Shown: one piece after another, positions 34,962 to 40,438 of the stretch
Numbering within the stretch: the stretch's first letter is position 1
Layout: every line of letters starts with the position of its first letter
From: an uncultured Lachnospiraceae bacterium
Lineage (GTDB): Bacteria; Bacillota; Clostridia; Lachnospirales; Lachnospiraceae
Reading direction: 5' to 3'
Assembly (NCBI GenBank): GCA_902760415.1
Contig: CACWGK010000021.1
Location: 1-40,438, forward strand
Length of the DNA: 40,438 nt
The notes under the pieces: model-generated
Seen by the model: only the letters and a program-made list of their open reading frames with translations
What the model was told of the DNA's origin: nothing
Database searches by the model: none
Position numbers and translations under genes: made by a program

Positions 34962-35891
34962 ATGAAGAAGAGACTTGTTACAAGAAGTGATTTTGATGGT
35001 CTTGTTTGTGCAATGCTTCTCAAGGAACTAGACCTGATTGATGATATAAAGTTCGTTCATCCTAAGGATGTTCAGGATGGCAAGATAGATATTTCTGAAA
35101 ATGATATCACAACGAATCTTCCTTTTGATAAGAGGGTTGGTCTTGCATTTGATCATCATGAGAGTGAGCTTATCAGAAATAAGAAGGAAGAGTACGAAGG
35201 TAAGTATATAATCGATGGTGATGCTAAGTCGGCTGCGCGAGTTGTCTATGATTACTACGGTGGTAAGGGGAAGTTCACCAGAGTCTCTGAAGAGATAATG
35301 CTTGCAGTAGATAAGGGTGATAGTGCAGACTTCACAGAGGATGAGATTCTTCATCCTACGGATTGGGTTCTTATGAACTTCCTGATGGACGCACGTACTG
35401 GACTTGGACGTTTTCATAACTTCCGTATATCCAACTATGATCTTATGATGGAACTGATTGATTACTGTGTTGATCATGATGTCAAGCAGGTTCTTGAACT
35501 TCCTGACGTTAAGGAAAGAGTAGATATGTACTTCGAACAGCAGGAGCTTTTCAAGGCTCAGCTCGAGAGAATAACTAAGATACATGATAAGGTTGCAGTA
35601 ATCGACCTTAGAGAAGAAGAAATCATATATACAGGAAATCGTTTTATGGTTTACGCTATGTGGCCTGAGGTAGAAATCTCTGTTCACGTTGCGTGGGGCT
35701 TCAAGAAGCAGAATACAGCTGTAATGATTGGTAAGTCTATTATCAACAGAAGCTCTAACTTTAATATAGGTGAGCTGTGTCTCTCATATGGCGGTGGTGG
35801 TCATGCAAATGCAGGAACCTGCCAGCTGGATAATGATAAGGTAGATGCAGAACTTCCTACTATCATTGCGAAGCTAAATGGCAAAGCATGA
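34962..35891 (+). CDS. DHH-family phosphoesterase (exopolyphosphatase-related)
   Basis: 309 residues from the ATG at 34962 after GGGAGG; the in-frame GTG at 34920 lies before the ribosome site. The DHH metal motifs are present: TRSDFDGLVCA (first Asp pair), LAFDHHES (DHH), and an Asp at YVDKGDSADF (AVDKGDSAD). The DHHA1-type RNA or phosphate-binding end has GGGGHANAGTC. The relatives include nanoRNases, c-di-AMP phosphodiesterases and short-chain polyphosphatases; which one cannot be decided from motifs. No membrane segments. It is followed by a good terminator. Confidence 0.87.
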   Translation: MKKRLVTRSDFDGLVCAMLLKELDLIDDIKFVHPKDVQDGKIDISENDITTNLPFDKRVGLAFDHHESELIRNKKEEYEGKYIIDGDAKSAARVVYDYYGGKGKFTRVSEEIMLAVDKGDSADFTEDEILHPTDWVLMNFLMDARTGLGRFHNFRISNYDLMMELIDYCVDHDVKQVLELPDVKERVDMYFEQQELFKAQLERITKIHDKVAVIDLREEEIIYTGNRFMVYAMWPEVEISVHVAWGFKKQNTAVMIGKSIINRSSNFNIGELCLSYGGGGHANAGTCQLDNDKVDAELPTIIAKLNGKA

Positions 35892-35919
35892 GGTTACTCA
35901 CCAAATAATCGTGATTGTT

Positions 35920-35950
35920 AAAGCGGTCATTTTGGATGACCGCTTTATTT
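35920..35950 (+). terminator. Terminator after the DHH gene
   Basis: An 11-bp perfect stem (35920-35930 with 35936-35946) with loop TTTGG, then ATTTAATAAA. The tail is T-poor but the stem is strong. Confidence 0.78.
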
Positions 35951-36000
35951 AATAAAACTTGTTTTTAAATCTTATAGAAGGCGTGGTTTAGGGAAATATT

Positions 36001-36465
36001 ATGAAGTTTCTTATACAGAGAGTGACGAAAGGCTCTGTCACTGTAGAAGGTAAAGTAATAGGACAAATCGGCAAAGGTTTCTTTGTACTGATAGGTGTAT
36101 GTGAAGATGACACTAAAGAAGTAGCTGATAAGATGATTAAGAAAATGATGGGACTTAGAATCTTCGCAGATGAAGATGGTAAGACGAATCTGGATATATC
36201 ATCTGTTGGCGGAGATTTATTACTAGTATCACAGTTTACCCTATATGCTAACTGCAAGAAGGGTAATCGTCCTTCATTTATAAGATCCGGTTCACCTGAA
36301 CATGCAGAGGAAATATATGATTATATAGTAGATAGCTGCAGAGCTCTTGGAAGTACGGATGGAAAAGATATAAAGGTTGAGACGGGCAGCTTTGGTGCAG
36401 ATATGAGCTGTAGTCTTGTAAATGATGGACCATTTACTATAGATCTCGATAGTGACGAACTGTAA
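36001..36465 (+). CDS. dtd: D-aminoacyl-tRNA deacylase
   Basis: 154 residues. It removes D-amino acids (and glycine from tRNA-Ala) from charged tRNA. The family motifs are intact: [17 protein letters not shown] at the start, [11 protein letters not shown] with the SQFTL active-site block, NRPSF and the closing NDGPFT (the NxGPxT motif). The length is standard. It has no strong ribosome site and is followed 58 bases later by the MoxR gene with no terminator, so the two may be cotranscribed. Confidence 0.95.
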   Translation: MKFLIQRVTKGSVTVEGKVIGQIGKGFFVLIGVCEDDTKEVADKMIKKMMGLRIFADEDGKTNLDISSVGGDLLLVSQFTLYANCKKGNRPSFIRSGSPEHAEEIYDYIVDSCRALGSTDGKDIKVETGSFGADMSCSLVNDGPFTIDLDSDEL

Positions 36466-36523
36466 TCATGATATGGTACTTATGCTGTATTATTAGATAA
36501 AGATATGCATACAGGAGTAAGAG

Positions 36524-37450
36524 ATGCAGGAAAATATAAGCAAAATTAAGGAGAATATTGAGAAACGCTTTGTTGGAAAGTCAGCGGTTATAGAGAATGC
36601 AATAATTGCGCTGCTTTCTGGAGGTCATATTCTTATAGAAGATGTGCCTGGAGTGGGAAAGACCACATTTGCGAAAGCACTTGCTGAGTCAGTGGATGCG
36701 AGTTTCTCACGTATTCAGTTTACACCTGATACACTTCCTACTGATATCACAGGTACTAGTATATTTGATGCAAAAGAGTCGAGCTTTAAGGTGGTAAAAG
36801 GACCGATTCATAAGGAGATAGTTCTGGCGGATGAGATAAACCGAGCGTCGCCTAAGTCACAGTCGGCTCTCCTGGAAGCTATGGAAGAGCATCAGGTAAC
36901 TATCGATGGAGAGACCTTTAAACTTCCGGAGCTATTCATGGTTATAGCTACAGAGAATCCGGTGGAGCAGATTGGAACTTATATGCTTCCGGAAGCAGAA
37001 CTTGACCGATTCCTGATGAAGCTTTCGATTGGCTACCCTGAGAGAGAGATGGAGCGGGATATGGCCAGAAGACATCTTGCTGGTGAACTGGAACTGTCGC
37101 TTTCACCTGTTGTAAAGGCTGCTGATATTCTGGAAATGAAGAAAGAAGTAAGCCAGGTTATTATGAGTGATGAGTTGATAGATTATGCACTCAGTATTAT
37201 CGAGAGCTCAAGAAAGAATGATAATCTGGAATATGGTCTCAGTCCTAGAGCATCGATGGATCTTCTCTCTGCATCTAAGGCTGCTGCATATGTTGCTGGA
37301 CGTGACTTTGTTATACCTGAAGATGTGATAGCCATGTCGAGAATTACACTTCCTCACAGAATGGTGCTTACAACAGAGTCAAGAATGAATAAATATACTG
37401 GATTCCAGATAATAGTTGATATTATAGAAAAGATAAAGAGACCTTCATAA
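36524..37450 (+). CDS. MoxR-type AAA+ ATPase
   Basis: 308 residues. Walker A is in IEDVPGVGKTTFAKALA, and Walker B with the MoxR signature is in EIVLADEINRASPKSQSALLEAMEE. The sensor 1 region is MVIATENPVEQIGTYMLPEAELDRF, and the C-terminal lid has YGLSPRASMDLL. MoxR ATPases act as chaperones for partner proteins, usually those with a VWA or DUF58 domain. The DUF58 gene starts directly at the stop codon (37448-37450), so the two are translationally coupled. GGAG precedes the start. Confidence 0.95.
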   Translation: MQENISKIKENIEKRFVGKSAVIENAIIALLSGGHILIEDVPGVGKTTFAKALAESVDASFSRIQFTPDTLPTDITGTSIFDAKESSFKVVKGPIHKEIVLADEINRASPKSQSALLEAMEEHQVTIDGETFKLPELFMVIATENPVEQIGTYMLPEAELDRFLMKLSIGYPEREMERDMARRHLAGELELSLSPVVKAADILEMKKEVSQVIMSDELIDYALSIIESSRKNDNLEYGLSPRASMDLLSASKAAAYVAGRDFVIPEDVIAMSRITLPHRMVLTTESRMNKYTGFQIIVDIIEKIKRPS

Positions 37451-38512
37451 TTGAAAACCAATATATTTAATAAAGTTAAGAACATATTACATAGGAGATT
37501 TGTTCCTGTGATTATTTATATAGCGCTGCTAGTTGCAGCGACTATAAATGTAAGTAGTCGCGGAGGAACTTTTTCCTATGTTTTCTTTTATGCAGTACTT
37601 CTGTATCTGCCATTATCATTTATCTATATAATCTATATCTTCCTGGCGCTGAAGGTATATCAGGAGACTACGGGCAAGCTGATTCAGAAGGGCACTGCTG
37701 AGGATTATCAGCTTGTAATAGAGAATTCCGGCCCGATACCGATATCAGATATTACCTTCTATTACAATGAGGATATAACTCATTTTCCAGAGGACTTCAC
37801 AGTAGAGTCTTTTAGACTTCTTCCGCACGAGAAGGTGACTGTGGATGCGAAGATTATCTGCCGCTATGCAGGTAGTTATGATGCTGGAGTTGAAGGTTAT
37901 ACAGTGCAGGATATCTTTGGGATACTTAGATTTAAGAAGAAGGTGAAGATTCCTATAAGAGTTCATGTGCTTCCAGTCATAACAAATGTGGCTGAAAATG
38001 TAATCGAAAAACTTATGCATGACGAGAAGAACGGAAATCTCTTCAGCCTCCGTACCCCTGAGAATCATTTGGGAAATGATGTTAGAAAATATATGGAGGG
38101 TGACAGTCTGAATCGGGTTCACTGGAAGAACTATGCGAAAACCCGGGAACTGTATGTCAGGTTACCTGAGAAACAGGAATCTGAGATGATCAGTATGGTA
38201 CTTATTAGTGAACTGATGGACGGAACACTGGATAGTATCAAACTTAGAGATAGATATTTGGAGTATCTTGTATCTATAGCAGAGTACTTCGGAATGAAGC
38301 AGAAGCCTCTTATGATCTTCTATTATTATGTGGGAGTGAAGTCATATGTTATAGATAGTCCTGAGACGTTCCATGAGTTTTATACGGAACTTCTTACAAA
38401 GGTTGGCAGTAAGTCTGCTGTTGGACATGAAGAAGAAATGCTTGAAGAAGTATCTAAAAAAGCTGGAAATATAGTTATATTTAGAGAGAAGGATTATGAC
38501 GATAACCAGTAG
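37451..38512 (+). CDS. DUF58 membrane protein
   Basis: 353 residues starting with TTG at 37451, abutting the moxR stop; no better ATG is near the N-terminus. Two membrane helices lie at about 18-35 (VPVIIYIALLVAATINV) and 44-69. A beta-rich domain follows, with the DUF58 core DVRKYMEGDSLNRVHWKNYA and LYVRLPE at about residues 215-245. DUF58 proteins are partners of MoxR ATPases and often lie beside transglutaminase-like membrane proteins, as here. Function is not settled; roles in envelope assembly are proposed for the family. The next gene overlaps its end by 17 bases. Confidence 0.9.
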   Translation: MKTNIFNKVKNILHRRFVPVIIYIALLVAATINVSSRGGTFSYVFFYAVLLYLPLSFIYIIYIFLALKVYQETTGKLIQKGTAEDYQLVIENSGPIPISDITFYYNEDITHFPEDFTVESFRLLPHEKVTVDAKIICRYAGSYDAGVEGYTVQDIFGILRFKKKVKIPIRVHVLPVITNVAENVIEKLMHDEKNGNLFSLRTPENHLGNDVRKYMEGDSLNRVHWKNYAKTRELYVRLPEKQESEMISMVLISELMDGTLDSIKLRDRYLEYLVSIAEYFGMKQKPLMIFYYYVGVKSYVIDSPETFHEFYTELLTKVGSKSAVGHEEEMLEEVSKKAGNIVIFREKDYDDNQ

Positions 38513-40438
38513 CAAAACTAAAGATATGGAGAATGAGAAGGCTGGAGCTTTTGAGAGTTATGTTATGAAGCTTCCAGAGATTCTTATAGTGGCATTAATA
38601 TCTTTCTTTGATCTTGCTGCTATACCTCAGTTGACAGAGCTGAGTCCGCTTTTCTACGGCTGCTATGTCTTCTTCTTCGTGGGAATTATACTCGTATTTG
38701 AATTCATGAAGAGACGTGCACTAGTTATTCCGGGACTGATTCTTATGTCGATTGTTCTGCTTCTTATCTCCAGAGATATGGTACTTAGTATCAATATACT
38801 ACTATCTCTTGGAGTTGTACTCTTTATATTATTCTTAGTGTTATATGAGGCGAAGAATCTGACATATATATTATTCCTTATATTTGTTGCTGCAAACTCT
38901 GCAGCATTTATCGCATCAGGTCAGGATAATCGCTTTGCTATAGTATGTCTTCTTGTTGGTGCATTTTACTGCATCGCTAGATGCATCAGGACAGATATAG
39001 ATTACCGTTTTGCTGTGACTCTTGCGCTTCTTTTTATAGTGCTTCTACCTATAAAGGATGAGCCGATTCAGTGGACTACTGCAAAGGATATATATTATAG
39101 AGTTGCTTCTATAGCAGATGGTATCGGAAATGAGATAGGCTACAGGGTCAGCGGAATATTTGATTTTGGAAACTCATATAGTGGATACTCAAGTGTTGGA
39201 ACGTTGAATGGATCAATTCAGAAAGCGTCGAGGAAAGAGTTATCATTTCTTAAGATGGGAGGAACTAGCAGGGCACTTTATCTTAAGGGCGCAGATTACA
39301 GTACCATAACAAATGAGGGACTTGAGGGTAAGGAAAGTATAACTCCGGATTATAATGATTGGTTTATTCTATACATAAATGCACTTATAGATGCGGATGT
39401 ATCCTACAAGGAAGCAAAATGCTTTTCACGTATTGAGAGTGCGGAGGTTATGTATGAATATCTGAGAACTGAAGATATTATAAGACCGTCGAACCTCATT
39501 AATATAGACGATTCTCTGGAATCAGGTCTGAAGAAGCGAGAGGGCAAGGGCTTTAGCTATAAGCTTCAGTATATGGAAATTGACTACGCCAGTCCTTACT
39601 TCCAGAGAGTTATGGAGGAGGCTGAGGGAAAGCCTACTCATAGCTATATAGAGGTAAAGGATTATGTATTCGATAACTTTAAGATAAATATATCGAAGTT
39701 TCTGTCTCAGGAGGAGTATGAGAGGGCAGTTTCTCGCATGAACTCAGAAGAGTTTAAGGAAAGTATGAGTCGGTATCTTGATACCTCTATGTCTACAGAT
39801 AAGATAAGTAATCTAGCTACAGAACTTACGAAGAACTGTTCAAATGATTACGAGAAGACAAAAGTCATCGAAAGCTATCTAAGACAGTATAACTATGATA
39901 CTACAGTTGATTTAAGAGATAGCGAAAACTTTATAGAGAGCTTCCTCTTCGATACAAAGAGCGGTTACTGTGTTCATTTTGCATCGGCTATGGTTTTAAT
40001 GCTTAGAGATGCAGGGGTTCCTGCAAGATATGTAAATGGATATCTGTTTGAGGGTGGAAATGACTTCGTTATGAGTACGGATGCGCATGCCTGGGTTGAA
40101 GCATATATAGATGGAATGGGTTGGATGACATTTGAGCCAACGGCTACAAAGGAGTCTTCTGAAGATATGTCCTGGGGACTTGTAGTTACGGAGACAGATG
40201 AGAAGGCTAGAACAGACTGGGGAGAATATTATGAGTCTGAGCTTAGCGATGCTGGAATGCCTGACGAAGCTGAGAAGTATCTTCAGGGGGATGAAGAGAC
40301 AGAGGACAAAACTAAACTTGATACAAAGGAAAACAGAGAGATTATAAAAAGAGTTCTTATATATGTTGCTATAATAGTTGGAACAGTGCTTGCTATGTTT
40401 CTTACTGTATTCGTTGGAAAGAAGATTTGGTTTTCATT
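38496..40438 (+). CDS. Transglutaminase-like membrane protein (3' end outside the window)
   Basis: Open for 647 codons from the ATG at 38496 with no stop before the edge. It overlaps the DUF58 end by 17 bases. About six hydrophobic segments fill residues 28-190 (for example LPEILIVALISFFDLAAIP, YVFFFVGIILVFEF, LVIPGLILMSIVLLLI, ILLSLGVVLFILFLV). A long extracellular domain ends in the transglutaminase core: the Cys (about residue 492) in SGYCVHFASAMVLMLRDAG, ARYVNGY, and the His (about 531) in DAHAWVEAYIDGMGW, ending FEPT. A last helix (LIYVAIIVGTVLAMFLTVFV) follows at the edge. This is the TgpA/DUF3488-type partner of MoxR-DUF58. It likely acts on extracellular peptides or wall proteins; the substrate is unknown. 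Confidence 0.9.
   Translation, partial: MTITSSKTKDMENEKAGAFESYVMKLPEILIVALISFFDLAAIPQLTELSPLFYGCYVFFFVGIILVFEFMKRRALVIPGLILMSIVLLLISRDMVLSINILLSLGVVLFILFLVLYEAKNLTYILFLIFVAANSAAFIASGQDNRFAIVCLLVGAFYCIARCIRTDIDYRFAVTLALLFIVLLPIKDEPIQWTTAKDIYYRVASIADGIGNEIGYRVSGIFDFGNSYSGYSSVGTLNGSIQKASRKELSFLKMGGTSRALYLKGADYSTITNEGLEGKESITPDYNDWFILYINALIDADVSYKEAKCFSRIESAEVMYEYLRTEDIIRPSNLINIDDSLESGLKKREGKGFSYKLQYMEIDYASPYFQRVMEEAEGKPTHSYIEVKDYVFDNFKINISKFLSQEEYERAVSRMNSEEFKESMSRYLDTSMSTDKISNLATELTKNCSNDYEKTKVIESYLRQYNYDTTVDLRDSENFIESFLFDTKSGYCVHFASAMVLMLRDAGVPARYVNGYLFEGGNDFVMSTDAHAWVEAYIDGMGWMTFEPTATKESSEDMSWGLVVTETDEKARTDWGEYYESELSDAGMPDEAEKYLQGDEETEDKTKLDTKENREIIKRVLIYVAIIVGTVLAMFLTVFVGKKIWFS

Noticed and set aside
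1..40438. CRISPR arrays, IS elements and prophage genes
   Set aside because: No regularly spaced direct repeats, transposase, integrase or phage structural genes were seen on either strand.

Overview
The window looks like a chromosomal segment of a moderately AT-rich Firmicute, most likely a Lachnospiraceae member of the Butyrivibrio/Pseudobutyrivibrio type. The clues are strong AGGAGG-type ribosome sites, a tryptophan T-box, several GGDEF proteins, a GH39 beta-xylosidase and a Bce-like ABC transporter with its own two-component system. No phage, IS element or CRISPR array is visible. The assignment is inferred from gene content only.

Layout. (1) 1-4019: the end of an unknown gene, a convergent lipoprotein gene, and a cytosolic sensor fusing a LacI-type sugar-binding fold to a GGDEF domain. 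(2) 4079-11575: a complete tryptophan operon, led by a T-box whose specifier codon is UGG, then a tandem-ACT-domain protein and trpE-G-D-C-F-B-A. (3) 11621-16205: carA-carB behind a promoter and an attenuator-like hairpin. (4) 16219-18792: an HSL-type esterase and a membrane GGDEF protein. (5) 18800-19332: tRNA-Pro(CGG), followed by what I read as an unannotated type I toxin-antitoxin locus. (6) 19456-24109: a membrane protein, a second esterase, argC, an aldo/keto reductase, YbaK and a small membrane protein. (7) 24110-26522: a GH39 beta-xylosidase divergent from a NodB-type deacetylase. (8) 26595-29448: an Xaa-Pro peptidase and an LCP protein with a shifted C-terminus. (9) 29493-34846: an ABC transporter (ATPase plus FtsX permease) with a response regulator and histidine kinase. 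(10) 34962-40438: a DHH phosphoesterase, D-aminoacyl-tRNA deacylase, and a MoxR/DUF58/transglutaminase cluster that runs off the window.

The most interesting element is at 18908-19332. A 46-codon membrane-peptide gene lies on the minus strand and faces a short plus-strand RNA. Each has its own good promoter, and the two transcripts converge on one shared bidirectional terminator. The DNA carries two sets of direct repeats, one near the 5' ends of both RNAs and one linking the terminator arm to the toxin ribosome-binding region. Because the transcripts run in opposite directions, these repeats make the RNAs complementary. This is the architecture of the enterococcal par (Fst/RNA II) system, but the peptide does not look like Fst.

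Other points of interest are a palindrome shared between the trpB-trpA gap and a convergent-gene terminator 13 kb away, a leader ORF lying exactly over the carAB attenuator hairpin, and an LCP gene whose expected C-terminus sits out of frame after the stop. Several genes have an upstream in-frame start candidate lying inside a T-box, terminator or promoter; I moved those starts downstream to the ATG with a proper ribosome-binding site.
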